From: Bradyrhizobium sp. 170
GTDB lineage: Bacteria; Pseudomonadota; Alphaproteobacteria; Rhizobiales; Xanthobacteraceae
Assembly: GCF_023101085.1 (NCBI RefSeq)
Contig: NZ_CP064703.1
Location: forward strand, 5,146,001 to 5,210,000
Direction: 5' to 3'
Length of the DNA: 64,000 nucleotides
Part shown: positions 43,709 through 52,265 of the stretch, in pieces
How positions within the stretch are numbered: the stretch's first letter is position 1
How the letters are laid out: every line of letters starts with the position of its first letter
Program-made: the position numbers and the translations under genes
The notes under the pieces: model-generated
What the model was told of the DNA's origin: nothing
What the model saw: the letters and a program-made list of their open reading frames with translations, nothing else
Database searches by the model: none

Positions 43709-45568
43709 ATGAAACAATCGCCTCCTCCGCTTAACGCCAGCCCCGCGGCTTGGACCAGTTCAAAGCCGCCCTTGCTGCGGTTCCTGAATGCGTGCCACGC
43801 GGAATTCGCTGACGAGACCAGCGGCGCGGTCGCCAATTACATCCCCGAACTCGGCAAGGCCGACCCTGCCCATTTCGGCATCAGCCTCGCCACCCTCGAC
43901 GGCCATGTCTACGAGGTCGGCGACACACAAGTCCCTTTCACCATCCAGTCGATGTCGAAGCCATTCGTGTTCGCGCTCGCGCTGGACACGCTGGGCGCGG
44001 CGCGGGTCGAGAGCGTGATCGGCGTCGAACCGTCGGGCGATCCTTTCAACTCGATCCGCCTCAACGCTGAAAACCATCCCTTCAACCCGATGGTCAATGC
44101 CGGCGCGATCGCCTGCTCCGGCCTGATCCATGAGGCCAAGGGCGACGCCGCGTTCGACTATATCCGTCAAGCGCTGGGCCGGTTTGCCGGGCGCGATCTC
44201 GACGTCGACGACGCCGTCTATGCCTCCGAAAGCGCTACAGGCGACCGCAACCGCGCGATCGGCTATTTGCTGCGCACCAACGCCGTGATCAAAGACAACG
44301 TGGCAGCCGTGCTGGAGGTGTATTTCCGGCAATGCGCCATCCTGGTGACGGCGCGCGATATCGCTGTGATGGCTGCGACGCTGGCCAACCGCGGCATCAA
44401 TCCCGTGACCGGAGAACAGGTGCTGACGCCGTATGCCATCTCGCGGACACTCTCCGTCATGACGAGCTCCGGCATGTATGATTACGCCGGGGAATGGATC
44501 TACCGGATCGGCATCCCCGCAAAGAGCGGCGTCGGCGGCGGCATCCTCGCGGCGCTACCCGCGCGGCTCGGGCTCGGCAGCTATTCGCCGAAACTCGACA
44601 AGCACGGCAACAGCGTCCGCGGCATCAAGGTCTGCGAGGCGCTGTCATCGCATTACGACCTGCATATGCTGAACCGCAGCGACGACGCGCGCAACAGCAT
44701 CATCGCCGATTACGACATCGGCAACAGCCCGTCGCGGCGTGTGCGGCGCGCGCAGGAACAGAACATCCTGGCCGCGCACCACCAGGACGTTCGCGTCATC
44801 GAACTGGTGGGCACGCTGTCGTTCTCCAATGTCGATTATGTCTCGCGCCAGCTCGCTGCCAAGCCGCGGCCGCAGCTCGTCATCTTCGACCTGCGCCGTG
44901 TCACGGCCATGACCCGCGCCGGCGCCCGCCTGCTCGCCGAGGAATTCCGCGAGCTCGCCGCGTACAACGTGACCGTGATCCTGTCCGGCATCAGGCGATC
45001 CTCGCCGGAATGGAAGATGATCGGGGAATGGACGGAAGGCCTCAGCAACATCCGCAACTACTATTTGCTCGATGCCGCCATCGAATGGGCGGAAGACCAG
45101 GTGGTCTATCGTTACGGCGGCGCGATCGATTTCTTCGAGGCGACCCACCTCTCCGAACAGGCGCTGCTAGCGGGACTGACGGACGAGGAACTGACCGATC
45201 TTGCCTCGCTCGCGTCGATCCGGACCTATCAGGCGAGCGAAAAGATCATGGCCGCCGGCGATCCCGCAACCTCGGTGTTCTTTCTGCGGAGCGGCGTGGT
45301 GCATGTCACCCTGCCCGACGGCATCCGCCTGGCGACGCTGACGGCGGGAATGCCGTTCGGCGAGATGGCACTATTGGAGCCGCGCCGCTCGGCCGATGTG
45401 CTGGCCGACATGGCCGCGACCGCGTACGAAGTGCCGCTGCGCGATTTCGAGCGATTCCGAAAACAGCATCCGCACGCCGGCGAGCGGATCATGCGCAATC
45501 TTGCGCATTTGCTGGCCGATCGCCTGATCCTGGCCAACGCCAAGTTGAATGTGTTGACGTCGAGCTGA
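43709..45568 (+). CDS. glsA: Glutaminase fused to STAS and cyclic-nucleotide-binding domains
   Basis: A 619-residue three-domain protein. Residues 20-325 are a serine-dependent glutaminase with the S81-x2-K84 catalytic pair (SMSKP) and NPMVNAGAIA; it hydrolyses glutamine to glutamate and ammonia. Residues 355-465 form a STAS domain (RVIELVGTLSFSNV). Residues 490-605 form a cyclic-nucleotide-binding domain (AGDPATSVFFLRSGVVHV ... PFGEMALLEPRRSADV). GAGGAGG precedes the start. The fusion suggests control of the glutaminase by cAMP/cGMP or a partner protein. It is the third gene of the TAXI-TRAP operon, implying a link between uptake and deamidation. Confidence 0.93.
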   Translation: MKQSPPPLNASPAAWTSSKPPLLRFLNACHAEFADETSGAVANYIPELGKADPAHFGISLATLDGHVYEVGDTQVPFTIQSMSKPFVFALALDTLGAARVESVIGVEPSGDPFNSIRLNAENHPFNPMVNAGAIACSGLIHEAKGDAAFDYIRQALGRFAGRDLDVDDAVYASESATGDRNRAIGYLLRTNAVIKDNVAAVLEVYFRQCAILVTARDIAVMAATLANRGINPVTGEQVLTPYAISRTLSVMTSSGMYDYAGEWIYRIGIPAKSGVGGGILAALPARLGLGSYSPKLDKHGNSVRGIKVCEALSSHYDLHMLNRSDDARNSIIADYDIGNSPSRRVRRAQEQNILAAHHQDVRVIELVGTLSFSNVDYVSRQLAAKPRPQLVIFDLRRVTAMTRAGARLLAEEFRELAAYNVTVILSGIRRSSPEWKMIGEWTEGLSNIRNYYLLDAAIEWAEDQVVYRYGGAIDFFEATHLSEQALLAGLTDEELTDLASLASIRTYQASEKIMAAGDPATSVFFLRSGVVHVTLPDGIRLATLTAGMPFGEMALLEPRRSADVLADMAATAYEVPLRDFERFRKQHPHAGERIMRNLAHLLADRLILANAKLNVLTSS

Positions 45569-45591
45569 TCTCGGGCCACATGGTTCGATTC

Positions 45592-45683
45592 GTAGGGTGG
45601 GCAAAGCGCAGCGTGCCCACCATTTCGCACCGCGCTCGGTGAGAGATGGTGGGCACGTCGCTTCGCTCCTTTGCCCACCCTAC
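45592..45683. repeat. Palindromic repeat, family D, copy 3
   Basis: Arms gtagggtgggcaaag and ctttgcccaccctac, inner gtgcccaccat / atggtgggcac. It lies between the convergent glsA and tex genes, a likely shared 3' boundary. Confidence 0.92.
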
Positions 45684-45740
45684 GAAGAGCCGCGCACCGG
45701 CGTCTCGAAGGATGAAGCCACCTGCGGCAAGGCGCATTTC

Positions 45741-48074
45741 CTACCCCGCCTTGCCCCGTCCGTTCTTCTCGGCGGCACGCCGCAGGGCATCAGCCAGTGC
45801 ACCGCCCTGTTCCTGTGCCTTGCGCGGCGCGGATGACGTCATCGACGCCTTGGAATACTCGCGCATCTTGTTTTCCGACAGCTTGGGGCCCTTCTCGCCC
45901 ACTTCGTCATCCAGCCGCAGCGTCAGTGCGATGCGCTTGCGGGCGACCTCGACCTCCAGCACCTTTACCTTGACGATATCGCCCGGCTTCACCACCTCGC
46001 GCGGGTCCTTGATGAAGGTTTTTGACATCGCCGAGATGTGCACGAGGCCGTCCTGGTGCACGCCGATATCGACGAAGGCGCCGAAGGCCGCGACGTTCGT
46101 CACCGTGCCTTCCAGGATCATGCCGCGCTTGAGGTCCTTGATCTCCTCGACGCCTTCCTTGAACACCGCGGCCTTGAATGCCGGACGCGGGTCGCGGCCG
46201 GGCTTTTCCAGCTCGCGCAGGATGTCGGTCACCGTGGGCAGACCAAACGTGTCGTCGACAAAGGCCTGCGGCTTCAACTGGCGCACGATCTCGGCGTTGC
46301 CGATCAGCGCCTTGATGTCGCTCTTGGCTGCGGTGAGTATCCGCCGCACCACAGGATAGGCTTCCGGATGCACACCGGACGAATCGAGCGGGTCCTCACC
46401 GCCGTTGATGCGCAGGAAGCCTGCGCATTGCTCGAACGCTTTCGGTCCCAGCCGCGGCACTTCCTTCAGCGCCTTTCGCGATTTGAACGGCCCGTTGGCG
46501 TCGCGATGCTGCACGATGCTTTGCGCCAGCCCTGCGCCGATGCCCGATACCCGCGCCAGCAGCGGCGCGGAAGCCGTGTTGGCATCGACGCCGACGGCGT
46601 TGACGCAGTCTTCGACCACGGCATCGAGCGAGCGCGCCAGTTTGGTTTCGCCGAGGTCATGCTGGTACTGCCCGACGCCGATCGCCTTCGGGTCGATCTT
46701 GACGAGTTCGGCCAACGGATCCTGCAGGCGCCGCGCGATCGACACCGCGCCGCGCAAGGTGACGTCGAGCTCCGGCAATTCCTCTGATGCAAAGGCCGAG
46801 GCGGAGTAGACCGACGCGCCCGCTTCGGACACCACGATCTTCGACATTTTCAGGTCCGGCAGCAGCTTGACCAGCTCGGTCGCCAGCTTGTCGGTCTCGC
46901 GCGAGGCGGTGCCGTTGCCGATCGCAATCAGGTCGACGCGGTGCGCGACCGCCAGCTTGCCCAGCGTCGCCAACGTCGCGTCCCATTGCCTTTGTGGCTC
47001 GTGCGGATAGACCGCGGTGGTCGCGACCACCTTGCCGGTGGCGTCGACGATGGCGACCTTGACGCCGGAACGGTAGCCGGGATCGAGCCCCATGGTAACG
47101 CGCGCGCCGGCCGGTGCCGCCAGCAGCAGGTCGCGCAAATTCGAGGCGAACACCCGCACGCCCTCGGTCTCCGCCGCCGTCCACAGCCGCATCCGCAGGT
47201 CGATGTTGAGGTGCACCTGGATCTTGGTGCGCCAGGCCCAGCGCGCGGTCTCGATCAGCCAGCGGTCGCCCGGGCGGCCCTGATCGGTAATCGCAAAGCG
47301 CTGCATGATTTTCAGTTCATACGTGCTGGGGACGCCGGCCGCCGGAACATTCGCCTCGGGCATCATCTGCAGCTCGAGGATTTCTTCCTTCTCGCCCCGA
47401 AACAGCGCGAGAATGCGATGCGACGGTAGCTTGTGGAGGGCTCCGTTGTAGTCGAAATAGTCCTTGAACTTCTCGCCTTCGGTTTTCTTGCCCTTGCGCA
47501 CGGTGGATGTCATCACCCCGTTCGACCACATTTCTTCGCGCAAGCGCCCGATCAGATCGGCATCCTCGGCAAAGCGCTCCACCAGGATTGCACGCGCGCC
47601 TTCGAGCGCCGCGGCGACATCAGCCACCTGCTTCTCGGCGTCGACGAAGGTCGCGGCCACGGCTTGCGGATCGTTCTGCGGCTGCATCAGCAACAGTTCG
47701 GACAATGGTTCGAGCCCGGCTTCCTTGGCGATCTCGGCCTTGGTGCGGCGCTTCGGCTTGAACGGCAAATAGATGTCTTCCAGACGCCCCTTGCTGTCGG
47801 CCGCCATGATGGCGGCTTCCAGCGCGGCGTCGAGCTTGCCCTGCTCGCGGACCGAGTTGAGGATGGTGGTCCTGCGCTCCTCGAGTTCGCGCAGATAGGT
47901 CAGCCGCTCTTCCAGCGTGCGCAATTGCGCGTCGTCGAGCCCGCCAGTGATTTCCTTGCGATAGCGCGCCACGAACGGCACGGTGGCGCCGCCGTCGAGC
48001 AGTTCCACCGTCGCCACGATCTGCTGCTCGCGAACGCCGAGTTCTTCCGCGATCTGTCGATTGATATTTGCCAC
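45741..48074 (-). CDS. tex: Tex family RNA-binding transcription accessory protein
   Basis: A 777-residue cytoplasmic protein with the full Tex layout: helical N-terminal part ([20 protein letters not shown]), a YqgF-like nuclease-fold domain ([15 protein letters not shown], from about 330), helix-hairpin-helix segments ([20 protein letters not shown]) and a C-terminal S1 RNA-binding domain (about 646-715). Tex binds RNA and influences transcription and stress survival. The usual family start ([10 protein letters not shown]) points to the GTG chosen; an in-frame TTG two codons upstream is the alternative. After the S1 domain there is a basic tail. Confidence 0.93.
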   Translation of the reverse strand: MANINRQIAEELGVREQQIVATVELLDGGATVPFVARYRKEITGGLDDAQLRTLEERLTYLRELEERRTTILNSVREQGKLDAALEAAIMAADSKGRLEDIYLPFKPKRRTKAEIAKEAGLEPLSELLLMQPQNDPQAVAATFVDAEKQVADVAAALEGARAILVERFAEDADLIGRLREEMWSNGVMTSTVRKGKKTEGEKFKDYFDYNGALHKLPSHRILALFRGEKEEILELQMMPEANVPAAGVPSTYELKIMQRFAITDQGRPGDRWLIETARWAWRTKIQVHLNIDLRMRLWTAAETEGVRVFASNLRDLLLAAPAGARVTMGLDPGYRSGVKVAIVDATGKVVATTAVYPHEPQRQWDATLATLGKLAVAHRVDLIAIGNGTASRETDKLATELVKLLPDLKMSKIVVSEAGASVYSASAFASEELPELDVTLRGAVSIARRLQDPLAELVKIDPKAIGVGQYQHDLGETKLARSLDAVVEDCVNAVGVDANTASAPLLARVSGIGAGLAQSIVQHRDANGPFKSRKALKEVPRLGPKAFEQCAGFLRINGGEDPLDSSGVHPEAYPVVRRILTAAKSDIKALIGNAEIVRQLKPQAFVDDTFGLPTVTDILRELEKPGRDPRPAFKAAVFKEGVEEIKDLKRGMILEGTVTNVAAFGAFVDIGVHQDGLVHISAMSKTFIKDPREVVKPGDIVKVKVLEVEVARKRIALTLRLDDEVGEKGPKLSENKMREYSKASMTSSAPRKAQEQGGALADALRRAAEKNGRGKAG

Positions 48075-48305
48075 GGCCAAATCTTTCCCGAAACCAGGGC
48101 GGCAGGTGAATCGCCCCCCGCTGCCGGAGGCCGCTTATGGACCATCGCAGATTATTTCATCAAGGCGTCGCGGGAAACAAATTGATCTGTGGATGGCCTT
48201 AATCGAACAATTCAATATGTGCGAACAACCGGTTGCGATGACACAAGATAAAGGTGGATCGATGACGTTGTAGTGTGTAAACGGACGCTCCTTCCAGGAG
48301 CACCC

Positions 48306-49562
48306 ATGTCAATCTGTGGCCTTGATTTCGGAACGTCGAACACGACGCTTGGCACCATCGAGGGCCATGCGCCGGTTCTGGTAGCCCTGGAGGCCGCACA
48401 GACCACTATACCCAGTGCGATGTTCTATGAGGTGGACGGGGGCGTTCTGATCGGCCGCAGGGCCGTGGAAGCCTATGTCGAAGGTGCGCCCGGCCGCCTG
48501 ATGCGGAGTCTCAAGTCGGTGCTCGGAACTTCGCTCATCGACGAAACCACCCGGCTCGGACGCGCACGGGTCAGCTTTCGCGATGTGATCGCCTATTACC
48601 TCGGTGCGGTCAAACGTCGCGCGGAACAGGCCACTGGCCATGAACTGCGTAATGTTGTCCACGGACGGCCGGTTCACTTCGTCGACAATGCGCCGGACGC
48701 CGATCGCAAGGCGGAGGAAATGCTGCGGATAATTGCGCGGGGGATTGGCTTTGACGAGGTCACGTTTCAATTCGAACCGATCGCTGCGGCGCTGGACTAT
48801 GAGCGACAGATCACATCCGAGGAAGTCGCACTGATCGCCGATATCGGCGGAGGCACGTCCGACTTTTCGATCGTGCGTCTGGGGCCCGAGCGCCACGGCA
48901 AGGCCGATCGCGCAGCCGATATTCTCGCCAATGACGGCGTGCGCATCGGCGGTACCGATTTCGACCGCCAGCTCAGCCTCGGCGTGGTCATGCCGCTGTT
49001 CGGCTTCCGCAGCACCATGAAGCGTCCCGGGCTTGACGTGCCGTCGAGCTACTTCCACGATCTCGCGACCTGGTCGAGCATCAACCGCATGTATGAGCCA
49101 CGCGTGATGGCCGATATCCGCCAGGTGCGGCAGGAGGCGAGCGAGCCGGAACTTCTCGACCGGCTGATACGCGTGGTGCACGAACAGCGCGGCCATACGC
49201 TGGCGATGGAAGTCGAAGACGCCAAGATCGCCCTGTCCGAGAAGCGCCGGGCGGACATCCCGCTGGAGTGGGTTACCCCCGGTCTTGGCGCTGATATCAG
49301 CCGCCCCGATCTCGTCAGCCATACAAAGCAGCTGGCCGATCGCATCGCGGCGCGAATCAACAACTGCCTTGTTCAGGCGGGATTGGCTGCCGGTGATATC
49401 GACGCCGTGTTCCTGACCGGCGGCTCGGTGAACCTCGCTCACGTCCACAAGGCGATCACCAAAGCCGTGCCGTCGGCCCGGGTCGTCGAAGGCGACATCT
49501 TCGGCGCCGTCGGAAAAGGATTGACGCTGGAGGCGCTACGACGATACGGGCCTTTGAGCTGA
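48306..49562 (+). CDS. Hsp70-like protein, YegD type
   Basis: A 418-residue protein with only the Hsp70 nucleotide-binding domain and no substrate-binding domain. Phosphate-1 is LDFGTSNTT (6-14), phosphate-2 IADIGGGTSDFS (177-188), and the adenosine-site motif FLTGGSVNL lies near the end. This is the layout of E. coli YegD, a chaperone-like protein of unknown role. AGGAG eight bases before the ATG supports the start, though the frame is open 11 codons upstream. It stands alone, divergent from tex. Confidence 0.88.
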   Translation: MSICGLDFGTSNTTLGTIEGHAPVLVALEAAQTTIPSAMFYEVDGGVLIGRRAVEAYVEGAPGRLMRSLKSVLGTSLIDETTRLGRARVSFRDVIAYYLGAVKRRAEQATGHELRNVVHGRPVHFVDNAPDADRKAEEMLRIIARGIGFDEVTFQFEPIAAALDYERQITSEEVALIADIGGGTSDFSIVRLGPERHGKADRAADILANDGVRIGGTDFDRQLSLGVVMPLFGFRSTMKRPGLDVPSSYFHDLATWSSINRMYEPRVMADIRQVRQEASEPELLDRLIRVVHEQRGHTLAMEVEDAKIALSEKRRADIPLEWVTPGLGADISRPDLVSHTKQLADRIAARINNCLVQAGLAAGDIDAVFLTGGSVNLAHVHKAITKAVPSARVVEGDIFGAVGKGLTLEALRRYGPLS

Positions 49563-49575
49563 GAACGACCGTCGA

Positions 49576-50103
49576 TCAGCCCACCACTTCCGTCACCGGT
49601 TGCAGATCGATGGCAAACGTTTCCAGGAATTTCGACGTCATGATGTAGAAGCCGACCGAGAGCTGCAGCTCGACCAATGCGGCCGGGGTCAACTTGGCGG
49701 CAATGGCGTTAAAGGTCGCGTCCGTCGGCTTGTGACGCCTGACGATTTCATCGGTGAAGGCGAGCGCCGCGCGCTGTACTTCGTTGAAGCAGGTCGCCGC
49801 TTCCCAGTTCTCCAGCGCCTCGTTCTGCTCGTCGGTGACGCCGACATTCTTGCCGATCCGCTTGTGGGCGACAATTTCATAGGGCGCCTCGCACAGGATG
49901 CCGGTGCGGGTGATGGCGAGCTCGCGCACGATCGGGTCCAGTTCGCCCTTGTGCCTGATTGCCCCGCCGAGTCGGCAGTATTGCTCGAGGTAGCTCGGCG
50001 AATGCGCCATCATGCGAAAGATGTTGGCATTGCGGTTTTTGCCCAGCAATTCGCGGGTGCGCTCGCTGTGCTTGGCGGGATCGCTGTATTCGACGCGGGC
50101 CAT
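49576..50103 (-). CDS. Carboxymuconolactone decarboxylase-family protein
   Basis: A 175-residue helical protein of the CMD/AhpD superfamily. The core EAPYEIVAHKRIGKNVG keeps the glutamate and histidine of the family but lacks the two cysteines of AhpD-type peroxidase helpers, so a thiol peroxidase role is unlikely. Members of this cysteine-less group resemble 4-carboxymuconolactone decarboxylase, but most have no known reaction. It converges on the Hsp70-like gene with 13 bases between the stops. Confidence 0.85.
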   Translation of the reverse strand: MARVEYSDPAKHSERTRELLGKNRNANIFRMMAHSPSYLEQYCRLGGAIRHKGELDPIVRELAITRTGILCEAPYEIVAHKRIGKNVGVTDEQNEALENWEAATCFNEVQRAALAFTDEIVRRHKPTDATFNAIAAKLTPAALVELQLSVGFYIMTSKFLETFAIDLQPVTEVVG

Positions 50104-50442
50104 GCATCACCTTGGGGTTTGGGGATTTTCTGATTTGTTGACAGCGGGATCATGCACCGCAGCAGGAAGCTGATCAACTGTCGAAACGCGGCCGCCACGG
50201 GTTCGCGCCTGCGCCCAAGCGGTTCTGGTCGCGCCAAAAAACTCCCTCTCTCGTGCACAAACCGGCTGCGAGCGAGCCAAATTGCCGCCTCAATGCTGGT
50301 CGATTCTCAGGACTGTCGATATTCGCTGAGTGGGGACTCAAAAGAGCGAATACTCGTCGCGGGGTGTTCCGAGTAAAAACCGACTGAGCCATCAAGCCTT
50401 CGCGGGCATTGATGACTCATGCCCAAGTCTAGGGAGTTAGGC
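50104..50442. other. Gap upstream of the carboxymuconolactone-family gene
   Basis: About 340 bases without a gene I can support. A minus-strand open frame (50174-50395) has no ribosome site and no recognisable content. The region may hold promoters for the flanking genes; no strong palindrome or repeat was seen. Confidence 0.45.
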
Positions 50443-50544
50443 ATGAAGGAAGCCACCAAAAAGGCGGCCTCGGAAGCGCTTGCGCAGATGATGGCGGTAA
50501 CAGCAATGCTCGTTATCGCCAGCGTCGTGTTCTACTGGCACTGA
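50443..50544 (+). CDS. 33-residue single-pass membrane peptide
   Basis: A short frame with good signals. GGGAG lies seven bases before the ATG. The product begins with a charged helix (MKEATKKAASEALAQMM) and continues with one hydrophobic segment (AVTAMLVIASVVFYWH). Such small membrane peptides are common and often missed. It converges on the DUF35 gene, whose stop is 20 bases away. The function is unknown. Confidence 0.5.
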   Translation: MKEATKKAASEALAQMMAVTAMLVIASVVFYWH

Positions 50545-50564
50545 ATGTTGACGCGTCGAAGCAC

Positions 50565-50987
50565 TCAGATTTTCACCTGTTCCGCGTAATTCTGGGTTGC
50601 TTCGTAGCGTGAGCATTGATGCCTGTCATTCACCTCCTTCTCGAAATACGGCACCAGCCTTCCCGCAAACGGCCGATAGCTTACGATGACGGCGTCGCCG
50701 ATCGCCAGATCGTTGTCGCCGTGGGCCATCATGCGAAAGCCCTCCGCCGCATCGACCAGCACGATATTGTAGGGAACATGCGCGCGAGTCTCCGGCGTCG
50801 CGGCACGGCACACCAGCGAGGTCGCATAGACCGTCGCGGTTCCGCTGGCACGCTTCTCTACCGGATTCGGCGCACCGCAGGCGGCGCAGAAGCTGCGGTG
50901 GAAATATTGCACGGCTCCACAGGCATCGCAGGATTGATAGACGATGGCCTCGGCGCCCTTGGTCCAGTCAGCCAGTTGGTCGGTCAT
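50565..50987 (-). CDS. DUF35 OB-fold / zinc-ribbon protein
   Basis: A 140-residue protein with a rubredoxin-like zinc ribbon (C20-x2-C23 and C34-x2-C37) followed by an OB-fold (ASGTATVYATSLVCRA onward). DUF35 proteins pair with thiolase-superfamily proteins and bind CoA or support the partner. Here the ATG overlaps the stop of a thiolase-fold gene by four bases, a strong sign of a complex. In the Ltp2-ChsH2 system a DUF35 domain is the required partner of a thiolase-like aldolase. The C-terminal dozen residues (YEATQNYAEQVKI) look unrelated to the fold. Confidence 0.88.
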   Translation of the reverse strand: MTDQLADWTKGAEAIVYQSCDACGAVQYFHRSFCAACGAPNPVEKRASGTATVYATSLVCRAATPETRAHVPYNIVLVDAAEGFRMMAHGDNDLAIGDAVIVSYRPFAGRLVPYFEKEVNDRHQCSRYEATQNYAEQVKI

Positions 50988-52120
50988 CGCACCCGCTCCA
51001 GGAACATGCTGACATGCGACGACAGCACGCCGCCGTCGCCGTGCAGCAGCGCGACCGAGGCGTCGCGGACCTGCCGGGCGCCGGCGCGCTCCGTCATCTG
51101 CAAATGCGTCTCCACCAGATGCGCCATCGCGCCGCCGACGCCACAATGGCCGTAGCTCAGGAGCCCGCCATGGGTGTTGAGGGGCATAGCCCCTTCGCGG
51201 CTGAAATGCCCTGCCCGTACCCGCGCCGCCGCCTCGCCGCGCCTGGCAAGACCGAGGTCTTCCAGCAGCATTGCGAGCGTGATGGTGAAGCTGTCATAGA
51301 CCGCGGCGTAACGCACATCCGATATCGCGACGCCGGACTCAGCCTTGGCCTTGGCGATCGCGATCTCGGCGCCGAGTTCGCTCAGTGCGGGCGCTGCCGT
51401 GATGTGCTGATGGGTATGCGCCTGCGCACAACCGCGCACGCGAATGCCGGTCGCAGAGGTCGGCTCGCGGCTGACCACGAACGCAGCACCTCCGTCGGAC
51501 ACCGGACAGCAATCCAGCAGCTTGAGCGGCATCGCCACCGGCTTTGAGGCCATCACGTCGGCGACTGTGATGGGTTCGCGGAACTGCGCGCCGGGATGGG
51601 TCAAGGCGTGGGCGCGCATCAGCACCGCGAACTCGGCGAGGTCTTCCTGGGTCACGCCATATTCGTGCATGTAGCGCGACGCCACAAGGCCGTAATAAGC
51701 GGGGATCGTCGGTCCCAAGGTCACTTCGTAATCGGGATGGCCGACCTGCGCCAGCGCCTGGATCGAAGCGTCGCGGCTCTGCCCGGTGAGGCGGTTTTCG
51801 CCGCCGACCACGAGCACATGCTTTGCGACGCCGGCATCGACCAGATGATGCGCCAGCATGGTCATGGCGAGCCCGGTGGCGCCGCCGACCTGCACGGCAT
51901 GCGCATAGGATGGCTGGATGCCAAAGTGCTCGGCGAACACGGTCGCCAGCATGATGTGCGGCGAAACCGTCGAATAGCCGCAGAGAATGCCGTCGATCTC
52001 AGATCGCTTCAGCCCGGCATCGGCAATGGCAAGCTCGGCCGCCTTGCTCATGAGATCGAGCGAGGACGATCCTTCGTGCTTGCCATAGGACGTGAGTCCG
52101 ACGCCGGTGATGAAGCTCAT
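50984..52120 (-). CDS. Thiolase-superfamily protein lacking catalytic cysteines (Ltp2-like)
   Basis: A 378-residue SCP-x/Ltp-type thiolase-fold protein. At the nucleophile position, where true thiolases read ENACATG, it reads VQVGGATG (77-83): no cysteine. The C-terminal base position reads LLHGDGG, again without cysteine. The HDCF element is YDSF (Y275), and the GHP element is SYGHCGVGG (Y323, H325). Ltp2-type aldolases, which cleave C-C bonds of side-chain CoA esters with a DUF35 partner, likewise lack the two cysteines and use tyrosines. So condensation or thiolysis is unlikely; retro-aldol cleavage is the better guess. It is coupled to the DUF35 gene. Confidence 0.85.
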   Translation of the reverse strand: MSFITGVGLTSYGKHEGSSSLDLMSKAAELAIADAGLKRSEIDGILCGYSTVSPHIMLATVFAEHFGIQPSYAHAVQVGGATGLAMTMLAHHLVDAGVAKHVLVVGGENRLTGQSRDASIQALAQVGHPDYEVTLGPTIPAYYGLVASRYMHEYGVTQEDLAEFAVLMRAHALTHPGAQFREPITVADVMASKPVAMPLKLLDCCPVSDGGAAFVVSREPTSATGIRVRGCAQAHTHQHITAAPALSELGAEIAIAKAKAESGVAISDVRYAAVYDSFTITLAMLLEDLGLARRGEAAARVRAGHFSREGAMPLNTHGGLLSYGHCGVGGAMAHLVETHLQMTERAGARQVRDASVALLHGDGGVLSSHVSMFLERVR

Positions 52121-52133
52121 GATCGTCTCTCCC

Positions 52134-52240
52134 CGTCATTCCGGGGCGCGCGGAGCGCGAGCCCGGAATCCATTTCACCGCCGTCGCATGCATTGCAATG
52201 GATTCCGGGCCTGCGCCTGACGGCGCATCCCGGAATGACG
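52134..52240. repeat. Palindromic repeat, family G
   Basis: Outer arms cgtcattccggg and cccggaatgacg, inner cccggaatccat / atggattccggg. It lies between the thiolase-fold gene and the acyl-CoA dehydrogenase gene and probably splits them into separate transcripts or stabilises one part. Confidence 0.85.
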
Positions 52241-52265
52241 CTGTGGGGAAACCGTAATCTCATCT

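Noticed and set aside
50174..50395. A 73-codon minus-strand frame upstream of the carboxymuconolactone-family gene
   Set aside because: No ribosome site and no recognisable domain. It could be a gene remnant but I cannot support that.
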